64,000 nucleotides of DNA from Alkalibaculum bacchi (lineage in GTDB: Bacteria > Bacillota > Clostridia > Eubacteriales > Alkalibacteraceae). Made by a program: the position numbers and the translations under genes. This document shows, one piece after another, positions 16,082 through 25,125 of the stretch. The stretch lies in contig NZ_CALNCS010000068.1 in the NCBI RefSeq assembly GCF_937875145.1, positions 26,390 to 90,389 of the forward strand, in the 5' to 3' direction. The notes beneath the pieces are model-generated. The model did no database searches and was not told the origin of the DNA. It saw only the letters and a list, made by a program, of their open reading frames with translations. The stretch's first letter is position 1, and the number at the start of each line of letters is the position of its first letter.

Positions 16082-17293
16082 ATGGAGTTTAAAGAAAGAG
16101 AATTTATTCCGGTCGTGTTAGGCGGAGATATCAATACGTATAGTGTTGCTAGAGCGTTTTACGAGCAATATCAAGTGAAAACATATACCTTTGGTAAATA
16201 CCCATCAGGACCAAGTTACAATAGTAAAATTACGGAATATAGCCATAATCCTAAGAATGATGAAGATGCATTTTTCTTAGAAAATATAAATCGTTTTGCC
16301 AAACAACATGAATCCAAGAAAATAATAATCCTTGGATGTGGAGATAATTACGTTTCCCTTATTAGCCGATATCAAAAAGAATTAGCAGAGAATATTATTG
16401 CTCCATATATTGAATATGATTTAATGAATGAATTGCAGCAAAAACAACTATTTTATCAATTATGTGATAAACATGAAATTGACTATCCAGATACAATAGT
16501 ACATACAAAAGATATGGGATTAGATTTTGAAATGAATTTTTCTTATCCTGTTATATTAAAGCCATCAGAGAGTGTAGAATATTGGAAACATTCATTTGCT
16601 ACGCAAGAAAAAGTGTATAGTGTAAATAATAGAAAAGAGTTAAATAAAATCATTTCTGATATTTACGGGGCAGGATATGAAGATGCTTTAATCATTCAGG
16701 ATACCATCCCAGGAAACGATGAACATATGAGGGTTCTTACTTCTTATTCAGATCAAAATGGCAAAGTAAAGATGATGTGTTTAGGACATGTTCTTTTGGA
16801 AGAGCATACACCAAGAGGAAAAGGAAATCACGCATTAATTATTACAGAGTTTAATGAAGAACTAATGTTAAAGGCAAAAAAATTATTAGAAGATTTAAAT
16901 TATGTAGGGTTCTCTAACTTTGATATCAAATTTGACACTCGTGATGGTAAATTTAAGTTTTTTGAACTCAATACTCGTCAAGGACGAAGTAACTACTATG
17001 TAACAGGCTCAGGCTTTAACATAGCAAAATATCTTGTGGAAGAGCATATTTATGGAAAAGAATTAGAATTTGAAATGGCTAAAAAAGAACACTTATGGAT
17101 GGTTATTCCAAAAACTGTAGCATTTAAATACGTAAAAGATGAAACATTAAAAGAAAAAATGAGACAATTAATTCGTGAAAAAAAAGTGGTCAATCCAATC
17201 TTTTTTCACAAAGATTTTGTTTTAAAACGTTTTATGGCGATGTTGAAAACTCATTTAAGTCATTTTATTAAGTTTAAAAAATATTATTATTAA
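16082..17293 (+). CDS. ATP-grasp ligase resembling D-aspartate--(UDP-MurNAc-pentapeptide) ligase
   Basis: 403 residues. The N-terminal part EFIPVVLGGDINTYSVAR, the central ILKPSESVEYW, QDTIPGNDEHMRVL and KMMCLGH, and the metal-site ELNTRQGRSNY match my memory of the enterococcal D-aspartate ligase (Asl) closely in order and spacing; I could not run an alignment. Asl adds D-Asp to the epsilon-amino group of the position-3 residue of the wall precursor, making a D-iso-Asn/D-Asp cross-bridge. Neighbours fit: aspartate racemase divergent upstream and a MurE-like ligase 84 bp downstream. ATG start after AGAGGAG. Another amino-acid ligase function cannot be excluded. Confidence 0.78.
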   Translation: MEFKEREFIPVVLGGDINTYSVARAFYEQYQVKTYTFGKYPSGPSYNSKITEYSHNPKNDEDAFFLENINRFAKQHESKKIIILGCGDNYVSLISRYQKELAENIIAPYIEYDLMNELQQKQLFYQLCDKHEIDYPDTIVHTKDMGLDFEMNFSYPVILKPSESVEYWKHSFATQEKVYSVNNRKELNKIISDIYGAGYEDALIIQDTIPGNDEHMRVLTSYSDQNGKVKMMCLGHVLLEEHTPRGKGNHALIITEFNEELMLKAKKLLEDLNYVGFSNFDIKFDTRDGKFKFFELNTRQGRSNYYVTGSGFNIAKYLVEEHIYGKELEFEMAKKEHLWMVIPKTVAFKYVKDETLKEKMRQLIREKKVVNPIFFHKDFVLKRFMAMLKTHLSHFIKFKKYYY

Positions 17294-17377
17294 TATATAA
17301 AGGTTTGTTGATACCTATTTTAGATTCGGCAAGTATAGCTTATGATAAAATAAATGAGGTAGCAAAGGAGAAATAAA

Positions 17378-18925
17378 ATGAAACAGATGAAAAGTTATAC
17401 TATAAAAGAATTCACTGAGCTAATAGAGAAAGAATCGCTTCTTGTAGAATCAAAGTTATATGGAAGAGAAATGGAGTATATTGAAAATTTAACCTATAAT
17501 TCCAAGGCAGCTTGCAAAAATACTTTATTTATATGTAAAGGTGCGAAATTTAAAGAAGAATATGTAAAAGAAGCAGTAAAAGCAGGAAGCATTTGCTATA
17601 TTAGCGAAAAAAAATACGACTTAGAGGATCAAATTCCATATATTATTGTAAAGGATATACGAAAGGCTATGCCAATTTTAGCAGATACATTTTACAATTC
17701 TCCATGGGAAGAATTTAAGTTAATCGGAGTGGGAGGAACAAAAGGGAAAACTACTTCCGTATATTATATTAAGGCCATACTAGATGATTATCTCAAAGCA
17801 AATCAAAAGAATCCAAGCGGTATCATATCATCGATTGATGTATATGACGGTGTGGTTTCAAAAGTTTCACATATTACAACTCCTGAAGCTGTAGAACTTC
17901 ATTCCCATTTTAGAAATGCAGCTGACAGCAATTTGGATTTTTTAGCAATGGAAATTTCCAGTCAAGCTCTAAAGTATGATCGTGTGGACCGCGTAAATTT
18001 TGATGTGGGAGTGTTTCTAAATATTTCAGAGGATCATATTAGCCCTGTTGAACATCCAGATTTTGAAGACTATTTTCAATCTAAATTGTCTATGTTTAAA
18101 CAGACGAAAACAGCAGTTGTAAATATGGATGCGGACTTTGCTGAACGCATCTTAGAAGCCGCCAAAGCCGCGCAAGAGATCGTAACGTTTAGTATGCACG
18201 ATAAAAACGCAGATTTCTATGCTTACGATATAATAAAGGATAAGAAAGGTACTTCCTTTAAGGTAAAGTACCAACAGTTTGATCGAGAATTTCAACTTGC
18301 AATGCCTGGATTATTCAACTTAGAAAATGCCCTTGCAATGATTGCAGTAGCATCCAAACTAAATATTCCTATAGAGCATATCTATTCTGGAATCAAAAAT
18401 ACCCATCCAAAGGGACGAATGGAGGTCTATACGAGCAAGGATGACACGATTGTGGCAATAGTAGATTATGCACATAATAAATTAAGTTTTGAAAAGTTGT
18501 TTGAATCCGTAAAAGAAGATTATTCAGATTATGAGATTGTAAGTGTTTTTGGATGTCCAGGACAGAAGGCATTAAATAGAAGGAAATATCTCGGCAGGAT
18601 TGCAGGGGAAAATTCAAATAGAATTATTTTAACTGCGGATGAGCCTGCATTTGAACCTGTGGGAGATATTTGTAATGAAATTGCACAACATATTGATCCA
18701 GAACGCACATACGAGGTAATAGAAGATCGTACAGAGGCAATAAAAAAAGCAATAAAATCAGCAAAAGGAAAAACAGTTATCATGATAGTTGGAAAAGGTC
18801 ATGAGACCAGTCAAAAAATTGGCAATCAATACGTAGACTACCCTTCGGACGCTGTAAATGCCCTTCGTTTTATCGAAGAGTATAATGCTCAAGTTTCATA
18901 CAAGAGCATTGTAATAAAGCGCTAA
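17378..18925 (+). CDS. MurE-like Mur ligase (UDP-MurNAc-tripeptide synthetase), non-DAP type motif
   Basis: 515 residues with the Mur ligase plan: N-terminal UDP-binding domain (1-110), ATP loop GVGGTKGKTTS (117-127), central ITTPEA, SSQAL and the carbamylated-lysine region YFQSKLSMF, then a C-terminal domain. The residue-selecting loop reads DEPA (421-424) instead of the DNPR of diaminopimelate-adding MurE. Together with the D-Asp ligase-like gene this suggests L-Lys, L-Orn or another diamino acid at position 3. It could be the main MurE or a second specialised ligase. ATG start after AAAGGAG. Confidence 0.82.
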   Translation: MKQMKSYTIKEFTELIEKESLLVESKLYGREMEYIENLTYNSKAACKNTLFICKGAKFKEEYVKEAVKAGSICYISEKKYDLEDQIPYIIVKDIRKAMPILADTFYNSPWEEFKLIGVGGTKGKTTSVYYIKAILDDYLKANQKNPSGIISSIDVYDGVVSKVSHITTPEAVELHSHFRNAADSNLDFLAMEISSQALKYDRVDRVNFDVGVFLNISEDHISPVEHPDFEDYFQSKLSMFKQTKTAVVNMDADFAERILEAAKAAQEIVTFSMHDKNADFYAYDIIKDKKGTSFKVKYQQFDREFQLAMPGLFNLENALAMIAVASKLNIPIEHIYSGIKNTHPKGRMEVYTSKDDTIVAIVDYAHNKLSFEKLFESVKEDYSDYEIVSVFGCPGQKALNRRKYLGRIAGENSNRIILTADEPAFEPVGDICNEIAQHIDPERTYEVIEDRTEAIKKAIKSAKGKTVIMIVGKGHETSQKIGNQYVDYPSDAVNALRFIEEYNAQVSYKSIVIKR

Positions 18926-19119
18926 TATAAGGTACAATATCAGAAAACAAAATATGAACACACTATTGAGTAGCTCTTTTCTAGCAAGAAATCTAAGTGA
19001 TTTAAACTAGGAGAGAGCTATTATGATTACAGACCTTAAAAATATTACCTACTATAAAATTAATTTTTTAGAATAAGTTCTAATTTGCTAAGGATACTAT
19101 TAATAAGGTAGGTGTTTTC

Positions 19120-20100
19120 ATGAAAAAACGAGTATTCTCAGTACTAATTATTTTTATACTTTCCTGTATATTAGTCGGGTGCTTTGGAAAAGAAGAGGCT
19201 ACAAAGACAAAAAATAGTGAAAAAGATAAGCCTCCTAATCAATTAAAGGAATTACAAAGTGAAATAGACGAAGTTGTCAAAAATACGATGAAAAAAGATT
19301 GGACAGCAAGTTTAACGAAGACAAAGGACATTCAAACTACATGGAACGAACTATATCCAGATTTACAGGAAAAAGGAATTGCGCAAGAAAGTGTAGATGG
19401 GTTTGTAGAGGATTTAAATACTTTATCCAACTCTCTAATTGATATGACTTTGAAGTTACCAAAAGAAGAGCAACAGCAAGGTGGCAATCAAGAGCAAGAC
19501 TCACAAGGGCAAACAACACCGCAAGGTGGTGACCAAGGAGAGGGAGGAGCGAATAAAGAGCAAACACAACAAACCAATAGTCAGTCATCAGATCAAGCCG
19601 ATGGAGGAGAAGGTAAGCAAGAAGATAGTGGCGCGCACGGTGAACAAGAAGGGGCTCAACAACAGGATCAAATAAATAAAGACCCACAAAAGGCTCTTGA
19701 AAAAGTCGATCCTACGGTAGAGTTAAATAAGGAAGAGCTAAACATTGTAAGAAACTCTGCTGAACTGCAAAAACACATGAATAAATTTATCAGCCTTTTT
19801 AATGTGCAAGCGCCCGGAGATTTATATCAATTAAAGTACTTGTTACATGATATAAACATATCTTCAAAGGAAATTAATTGGGAAAAGGTGAATTCTTCCA
19901 TGAAGAGCACTTTAAACTTGTGGAGTTCTATTGAACCGAAGGCCTTAGAAGCGGATAAAAACTTAAATCTACAGCTAAAACAAAGTATTAATGAAGTAGA
20001 AGATGTTGCCAGAGAGAAAAATGAAAAGCTTATTGGAATGAAGACAAAAATAAGTTTAGAACTTATCGAGAAACTTATAAAAGCATTTGAAGAAAAGTAG
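19120..20100 (+). CDS. Putative lipoprotein with Gln/Gly-rich low-complexity linker
   Basis: 326 residues. A signal peptide with lipobox LVGC (Cys near 21) indicates a membrane-anchored lipoprotein. Residues about 115-190 are rich in Gln, Gly, Glu and Ser, a flexible linker, and both flanks are charged and helical. No enzyme motif is recognised. It follows the MurE-like gene by about 195 bp and may be a separate unit. A repeat-rich linker of this kind often varies between strains. Confidence 0.75.
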   Translation: MKKRVFSVLIIFILSCILVGCFGKEEATKTKNSEKDKPPNQLKELQSEIDEVVKNTMKKDWTASLTKTKDIQTTWNELYPDLQEKGIAQESVDGFVEDLNTLSNSLIDMTLKLPKEEQQQGGNQEQDSQGQTTPQGGDQGEGGANKEQTQQTNSQSSDQADGGEGKQEDSGAHGEQEGAQQQDQINKDPQKALEKVDPTVELNKEELNIVRNSAELQKHMNKFISLFNVQAPGDLYQLKYLLHDINISSKEINWEKVNSSMKSTLNLWSSIEPKALEADKNLNLQLKQSINEVEDVAREKNEKLIGMKTKISLELIEKLIKAFEEK

Positions 20101-20188
20101 GGTTTAGTAACATTAGTTACAGAAAAAATATGTTATGAAGACTATACTAAGGGTATAGATAAAGTATAAAAAATTAGGAGGAATTAAA

Positions 20189-20374
20189 ATGAAAATAGAA
20201 AAAACAATGACAATCGGTGAAATAATAAGAATGGATTCTAATTTAATCCCAGTATTACAAAGATTTGGAATGGGTTGCGTAGGTTGTCCATCAGCACAAT
20301 CTGAAACATTAGAAGAAGCAGCCATGGTTCACTCTATTAATATTGACGAATTACTAATAGCATTAAACAAATAA
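20189..20374 (+). CDS. DUF1858 domain protein (small redox disulfide-type domain)
   Basis: 61 residues: TIGEIIRMD, then [20 protein letters not shown] and a C-terminal helix, the standard DUF1858 pattern with a CxxC pair. The domain occurs alone or fused to hybrid-cluster and ScdA-like proteins and is thought to be redox-linked; its reaction is unknown. ATG start after AGGAGG. It heads a group with a hemerythrin-like protein and the flavo-diiron protein FprA. Confidence 0.9.
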   Translation: MKIEKTMTIGEIIRMDSNLIPVLQRFGMGCVGCPSAQSETLEEAAMVHSINIDELLIALNK

Positions 20375-20432
20375 GGGTTTTCCCTTATTTGTTTCATTCA
20401 TAGGAAACGACACGCCCCCTGTCGTTTCCTAT
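20365..20432 (+). terminator. Two consecutive perfect hairpins after the DUF1858 gene
   Basis: AAACAAATAAGGG/CCCTTATTTGTTT (13-bp stem, TTTT loop) covers the end of the reading frame. Then ATAGGAAACGACA/TGTCGTTTCCTAT (13-bp stem, 7-nt loop) follows 5 bp later. The second has no U tract. They probably end or process the short transcript. Confidence 0.55.
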
Positions 20433-20435
20433 ATT

Positions 20436-20502
20436 AAAAATTTACAATTGAGAATTTCTAATTAAAAATATGAAGAATTATTAATTGTAAGTTTTTAATT
20501 AG
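20436..20502 (+). repeat. Interleaved inverted repeats
   Basis: AAAAATTTACAATT (20436-20449) pairs with AATTGTAAGTTTTT (20483-20496), while CTAATTAAAAA (20458-20468) pairs with TTTTTAATTAG (20492-20502). The two pairings overlap, so they compete or could form a pseudoknot. Confidence 0.45.
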
Positions 20503-20549
20503 ATCATGTGAAAAACATAGATTATTTTAAATAAGAGAGGATAATAAAA

Positions 20550-21179
20550 ATGAGTTTATTTTTAGGAAAAATACACTACTGGTTATACGATAAAATTTTA
20601 TGGTTTGAAGATGTAGAAATAGAAATTGCCAGATGGGCAAAAGAAGAAAATCTACCTATTGAAAAATGGACAATGGATATAGATCAAAAATACGGTGAAT
20701 TAACAGGTGGTAGGCCTTTAGAAGATATTATTGATACGTCAAATATTCATGGCTGGTTACAAGGGAAAATTTTAGTAGTAGAAGGAAGACAGGCATATTT
20801 AGTAACTCAAATTCTAAATGAAAATGCTCAGTATAAAGATTCATTAATAAAATTATTTCAAACACAGGGAAAGGCCGGTGCATTAAAATATTCTGAAGTG
20901 GAATTAAGTACTCCAGAAGAGGTCTACAATGCACTAAATGATTTTATCTTAGAAGGCATGCCTTGTGACAGAGTAAATGAAGTGATTCATTCAGATGATG
21001 AAGAAATTCGTTGGAAGAGGACCACTTGTTTACATAGTGAACACTGGAGCTCTGTGGGTGGTGACGTAGCCATTTTTTATGAATTAAGAGAAGCTTGGAT
21101 TCAAGCCTTCGTAAGTGCATTAAAAGGAAGCTTTACGTATGAAAAAGTATCGGATGATACACAAAGAATCATACATTAA
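20550..21179 (+). CDS. Conserved-looking protein of unknown function in an oxygen-stress gene group
   Basis: 209 residues, soluble, no signal peptide. I do not recognise the family. Visible points are an acidic central region, a conserved-looking MPCDRV (near 139) and CLHSEHW (near 167), which places Cys and His residues that could bind metal. ATG start after AGAGAGG. It ends 12 bp before a hemerythrin-like gene with its own GGAGG, so the two are almost certainly co-expressed. Confidence 0.75.
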   Translation: MSLFLGKIHYWLYDKILWFEDVEIEIARWAKEENLPIEKWTMDIDQKYGELTGGRPLEDIIDTSNIHGWLQGKILVVEGRQAYLVTQILNENAQYKDSLIKLFQTQGKAGALKYSEVELSTPEEVYNALNDFILEGMPCDRVNEVIHSDDEEIRWKRTTCLHSEHWSSVGGDVAIFYELREAWIQAFVSALKGSFTYEKVSDDTQRIIH

Positions 21180-21191
21180 GGAGGAAGAAAA

Positions 21192-21758
21192 ATGAAAAGT
21201 ATTGAATTAATGGTTACTGAACATGAATACATTAAAAGAATGTTGGCCGTCCTTAGAAAATATAGCTATAAAGTAGTAAAGGGCGAAGATGTAGATATAA
21301 ACGACTTTTATTTAATGATTGATTTTGTGAGAAACTTTGCGGACAAGCACCATCATGGTAAAGAAGAAGAAATTTTATTTAAACAAATGATGGCACACCA
21401 AGGCCCTGTTGCAGATAAGCTTATAAGGCATGGTATGCTTGTAGAACACGATTTAGGAAGACTTCATATGATGGATCTTGAAGCAGCCTTAAAGGAACTT
21501 GAAAATGGCAATGATGAAGCAAAAATTGATATCATAGCAAATGCAGTAGGATATGCTGCCCTACTTGCTAGACATATAGATAAAGAAGATAATGTAGTAT
21601 ATCCATATGCAGAAAATGGACTTCCAGAAGAAGTCTTAAGAGAAATCGATGAAGATTGTGATCAATTTGAAAAGAATGCACAAAAAGAACAAGTTCGCGA
21701 AAAGTATATTGCTATGTTAGAAGAGTTAGAAGCAAAAATTGGATTGCTAAAAGAGTAA
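21192..21758 (+). CDS. Hemerythrin-like HHE cation-binding protein
   Basis: 188 residues with the iron ligand pattern of hemerythrins: TEHEYI near the start, KHHHGKEEEILF (about 54-65), VEHDLGR (about 90) and RHIDKEDNVVYP (about 127). It likely binds a di-iron centre and interacts with O2, NO or stored iron. It is close behind the 209-residue gene and upstream of FprA. Confidence 0.88.
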   Translation: MKSIELMVTEHEYIKRMLAVLRKYSYKVVKGEDVDINDFYLMIDFVRNFADKHHHGKEEEILFKQMMAHQGPVADKLIRHGMLVEHDLGRLHMMDLEAALKELENGNDEAKIDIIANAVGYAALLARHIDKEDNVVYPYAENGLPEEVLREIDEDCDQFEKNAQKEQVREKYIAMLEELEAKIGLLKE

Positions 21759-21787
21759 CACCATTTACTCACCCCCAAAATAATATT

Positions 21788-21822
21788 AAAAAAGCTACAG
21801 AGAATCATTTTCTGTGGCTTTT
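21788..21822 (+). terminator. Terminator after the hemerythrin-like gene
   Basis: AAAAAGCTACAGA pairs with TCTGTGGCTTTTT (one G-T pair) and ends in a T run. Confidence 0.75.
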
Positions 21823-22013
21823 TAATAGCAAAGTCCTCCTTTTGACCTGCAAAATTCAGCCCTATAGTAGTAACATTTAAGGAATTATTGTTAATTTTTT
21901 TTCTTTTAAAGTTATATAGTCAAATAAATGGGTATAAATACTATTGTAATAATAATCACTATAGCTAAGTGTTGAAATTAAGAGCTATAGAAAAATAGAT
22001 AAGGAGAGTTTAT

Positions 22014-23204
22014 ATGGATTACAAAATTACAGACAAAGTAACTTGGGTGGGTAAAATTGATTGGGAACTACGTATGTTCCACGGAAACGAACTTTCTACA
22101 AAAAAGGGTTCTTCTTATAATTCTTATCTTATAAGGGATCAAAAGAATGTACTAATTGATACTTCATGGTTGCCATATGACAAAGAATATGTAAGCAATT
22201 TAAAAAAGGAAATTGACTTAAAAGAGATCGATTACATTATAGCCAATCACGCAGAAATTGACCATAGTGGAGCATTGAAGGAACTGATGAGAGAAATTCC
22301 TGATACACCAATTTACTGTACTGCAAATGGCGTTAAATCTATTAAAGGGCATCATCACGAAGACTGGAACTTTGTTACGGTAAAGACAGGTGATACTCTA
22401 GATATTGGAGAAAACAAACTTATATTCATTGAAGCAAGAATGCTTCACTGGCCAGACACAATGTTTACTTATATGACTGGAGAGAATATCTTATTTAGTA
22501 ACGATGGATTTGGTCAACATTATGCTTCTGAAAACTTTTATAATGATCTAGTAGATCAAGAAGAATTATACCATGAAGCATTGAAATACTATGTTAATAT
22601 TTTAAATCCATTTAATGCTATTGTAAAAAAGAAAATAGAAGAAATTTTATCTTTCAATCTCCCAGTTGATATAATATGTCCAAGTCATGGTGTTATTTGG
22701 AGAGATAATCCAGCTCAGATCATTGAACAATATATGAAATGGGCAGACAATTATGTAGAAAATCAAATCACATTAGTTTATGATACTATGTGGAACGGTA
22801 CTCGCAGAATGGCAGAAACTATAGCGAAAGGAATTAAAAGCGTAGACGATGATGTTACTGTTAAGCTCCTTAATACAGCCAAAACAGACAAAAATGATAT
22901 TATGGTAGAGGTTTTTAAATCAAAAGCTATACTAGTAGGCTCATCAACAATTAATAAGGGGATTCTTGTCTCAATGGCAGGCAATATTGAGATGATAAAG
23001 GGATTACAATTTAAAAACAAAAAAGCTGCTGCATTTGGATCATATGGTTGGAGTGGAGAGTCTGTCAAGCTCCTTACAAAAGAAATGGAAGAATCAGGAT
23101 TTGAAATAGTAGACGAAGGAATCCGTGCATTATGGAATCCTGACGAAGATGCTTTGAAACAATGCTACGAGTACGGAGTAAACTTTGCGAAAAAAGTGAA
23201 ATAA
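22014..23204 (+). CDS. A-type flavoprotein FprA (flavo-diiron O2/NO reductase)
   Basis: 396 residues. The metallo-beta-lactamase-like half carries the di-iron ligands NHAEIDHSG (HxExDH), MLHWPD, SNDGFGQH and PSHGVIW. The C-terminal half is a flavodoxin domain (VYDTMWNGTRRMAE binds FMN phosphate). In anaerobes such enzymes reduce O2 to water or NO to N2O, fed by rubredoxin or a reductase. ATG start after AAGGAGAG. It stands in its own transcript after a terminator but beside hemerythrin and DUF1858 genes, forming an oxidative-stress neighbourhood. Confidence 0.95.
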   Translation: MDYKITDKVTWVGKIDWELRMFHGNELSTKKGSSYNSYLIRDQKNVLIDTSWLPYDKEYVSNLKKEIDLKEIDYIIANHAEIDHSGALKELMREIPDTPIYCTANGVKSIKGHHHEDWNFVTVKTGDTLDIGENKLIFIEARMLHWPDTMFTYMTGENILFSNDGFGQHYASENFYNDLVDQEELYHEALKYYVNILNPFNAIVKKKIEEILSFNLPVDIICPSHGVIWRDNPAQIIEQYMKWADNYVENQITLVYDTMWNGTRRMAETIAKGIKSVDDDVTVKLLNTAKTDKNDIMVEVFKSKAILVGSSTINKGILVSMAGNIEMIKGLQFKNKKAAAFGSYGWSGESVKLLTKEMEESGFEIVDEGIRALWNPDEDALKQCYEYGVNFAKKVK

Positions 23205-23282
23205 CTAGCGGCTAGTTCCTAGTCTAGAGTTACTAGCACAGTTGCTACATTGGGTAGCTTAATAAAGTAAAATAGTTTAACA

Positions 23283-23328
23283 AGAGTCAGAGAAATCATA
23301 TATTGACGAATTTCTTTGACTCTATTTT
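23283..23328 (+). terminator. Terminator after FprA
   Basis: AGAGTCA-G-AGAAAT pairs with ATTTCT-T-TGACTCT, followed by ATTTTATTT. Confidence 0.7.
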
Positions 23329-23362
23329 ATTTATAAATTTTTATATAAAAAAAATATATATT

Positions 23363-23493
23363 ATGGAACAATACAAGGCTTTTAAGGAGTACACGCAAGC
23401 TAGAGACGAAAAGCAATATGCCTTGAACTTTGTAGTTTATCGGGATATAATAGTACTAAGCTTTAAAATCCAGCTATCAATTTTGATGATTTA
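23363..23493 (+). pseudogene. Upstream fragment of a probably frameshifted gene
   Basis: An open frame of about 43 codons from ATG 23363 (MEQYKAFKEYTQARDEKQYA) runs up to the A run at 23465-23468. Adding one A there would join it smoothly to the next frame, giving ...SFKNPAINFDDL then MIKNKA. No good ribosome site precedes it. This may be a real mutation, a sequencing indel, or chance. Confidence 0.4.
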
Positions 23494-23967
23494 ATGATTA
23501 AGAATAAAGCAAATTATCTAATCATGTCAATAGAAAGACAAGATATTGAAAGCATAAAAGTTTTAAAATATGCGAATATGTTGAATACACTATACCCCAA
23601 TGTATTAACAACCCATAACCTTAGCGAGAGCATAGATATAGAAATCAAAGGTTATGAAAATGATACAAGAGAATTGTGGCAAATTTCTGAGGTGCGAAAC
23701 CTTATTGGGGAATTAAACAAGGAGTTCAGTCAATGGTTTTATTTCCTAGACAAAAAGTCAGCGATTTTGTACTATATAACCATGTGTATCTGTGGCAAGA
23801 GCCTTGCAGAAAAAGAGAAATACAAGATGAACAATTTATTATTACATGATTTTATAAATGATCAACTGAAGAACTTAAATGAAGTATGCTACTATTTAAA
23901 TGATATTGAAAAATATGACGAGTTAAAGAGGAATTCCTTTGCATATTATGAAATGTTTTTGCAATAA
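23494..23967 (+). CDS. Hypothetical protein, probably the 3' part of a frameshifted gene
   Basis: 157 residues if started at ATG 23494, which lacks a clear ribosome site. No family is recognised. The protein is soluble, helical and rich in Leu, Asn and Tyr, with two isolated cysteines (MCICGKS). The in-frame sequence continues upstream of the ATG to a stop and looks protein-like, supporting the frameshift idea. A good terminator follows, so something is transcribed here. Confidence 0.55.
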   Translation: MIKNKANYLIMSIERQDIESIKVLKYANMLNTLYPNVLTTHNLSESIDIEIKGYENDTRELWQISEVRNLIGELNKEFSQWFYFLDKKSAILYYITMCICGKSLAEKEKYKMNNLLLHDFINDQLKNLNEVCYYLNDIEKYDELKRNSFAYYEMFLQ

Positions 23968-24024
23968 AGGTGATTGTTATATATATAAAAGATAAAGTAT
24001 TGGTTTCATACTGGTTTAGCGATT

Positions 24025-24072
24025 AAAAGGGATTTTTAGGTTACATTAAAACTAAAAATTCCTTTTCCTTTT
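24025..24072 (+). terminator. Terminator before the DnaJ-like gene
   Basis: AAAAGGGATTTTTAG pairs with CTAAAAATTCCTTTT (one G-T pair), then CCTTTT. Confidence 0.65.
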
Positions 24073-24110
24073 ATGGAACTAAAATACAGATACGATAAGG
24101 AGTTTTTATA

Positions 24111-25049
24111 TTGAAATATAAGGATTATTATGAAATATTAGGCTTGGACAAAAATGCAAGCCAGGAAGAAGTAAAAAAAGAATATCGAAAACTGGCCAAA
24201 AAGTATCATCCCGATGCAAATCCTGGAAATCAAAAAGCAGAGGAAAAGTTTAAGGATATTAGTGAAGCGTATGAAGTATTAGGTAATAAAGAAAAGAGAC
24301 ACAAATATGATACATTTGGATCCCAAGGTGGATTTCAAAATGGCTACGATTTTGACCCTTCTCAATTTGGTTATGGAGGTAATACCCATTACAAATATAG
24401 TACTGGTGGGGGCGATGGATTTAGTGACTTTTTCAATACGCTATTTGGTGGAGGAGCTAATTTTGAAAATATGTTTGGATCTTCATCAGGTAGAAGGCGC
24501 GAACACGGTTCTGCATACAATCGCGGTATAGATGGAAAAGACATTGAGGTAAAAGTCAATATTACCGCACAAGAGGGATTTCTTGGAGAGCAGAAAAAAA
24601 TAAGTATTCGGGTTGGCGAAGATACAAAGACCATTAATTACAAGGTGCCTATAGGTATTCAAGAAGGTGAAAAAATTCGTCTAAGAGGCCAAGGGCATAA
24701 AGGTCGTTCTGGTGGTAAGGATGGAGACCTCTATATAATGTTTCACTTTAAGAAACAAGAGGGTATGATGTTAGAGGGTGCCAATCTTTATCTAGATATT
24801 GAAGTATATCCTTGGGAATCTGCATTAGGTACTCAAAAATCGGTACAAACATTAGATGATAAAATATCTATAAAAATACCTGCAGGAATACAAACGGGCA
24901 AAAAAATAAGAGTATCTAAAAAAGGCTATATTTCAAAAGACTCTAGCCGTGGAGATCTGTATCTAAACATTAAAATAGTAAATCCAGAATCTATAAGCGA
25001 TGAAATGATGGAATTATTTAAGAAAATGAAAGATTTAGAAGACGCTTAA
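24111..25049 (+). CDS. DnaJ-like co-chaperone (CbpA type, no zinc finger)
   Basis: 312 residues. The J domain is at 1-70 ([12 protein letters not shown] motif in KYHPDANPG), then a Gly/Phe-rich linker (70-140) and the C-terminal substrate-binding beta domains (150-305). The four CxxCxGxG zinc repeats of DnaJ are absent, and 312 residues fits the CbpA class. It stimulates DnaK ATPase. No dnaK or grpE is adjacent, so this is probably a second J-protein. TTG start with AAGGAG 8 bp upstream. Confidence 0.9.
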   Translation: MKYKDYYEILGLDKNASQEEVKKEYRKLAKKYHPDANPGNQKAEEKFKDISEAYEVLGNKEKRHKYDTFGSQGGFQNGYDFDPSQFGYGGNTHYKYSTGGGDGFSDFFNTLFGGGANFENMFGSSSGRRREHGSAYNRGIDGKDIEVKVNITAQEGFLGEQKKISIRVGEDTKTINYKVPIGIQEGEKIRLRGQGHKGRSGGKDGDLYIMFHFKKQEGMMLEGANLYLDIEVYPWESALGTQKSVQTLDDKISIKIPAGIQTGKKIRVSKKGYISKDSSRGDLYLNIKIVNPESISDEMMELFKKMKDLEDA

Positions 25050-25085
25050 AAGAACTTAAAATCTTTTACGTAGAACGTATAACTT

Positions 25086-25106
25086 AAAGTGCCGAAGGCA
25101 CTTTTT
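25086..25106 (+). terminator. Terminator after the DnaJ-like gene
   Basis: AAAGTGCC-GAA-GGCACTTTTT, a compact GC-rich 8-bp stem with U tract. Confidence 0.8.
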
Positions 25107-25125
25107 ACATAGGAGCGATAAATAC

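Noticed and set aside
19023..19076. 17-residue open frame with AGGAG upstream
   Set aside because: Too short and of random composition; it could be a leader peptide but nothing else supports it.
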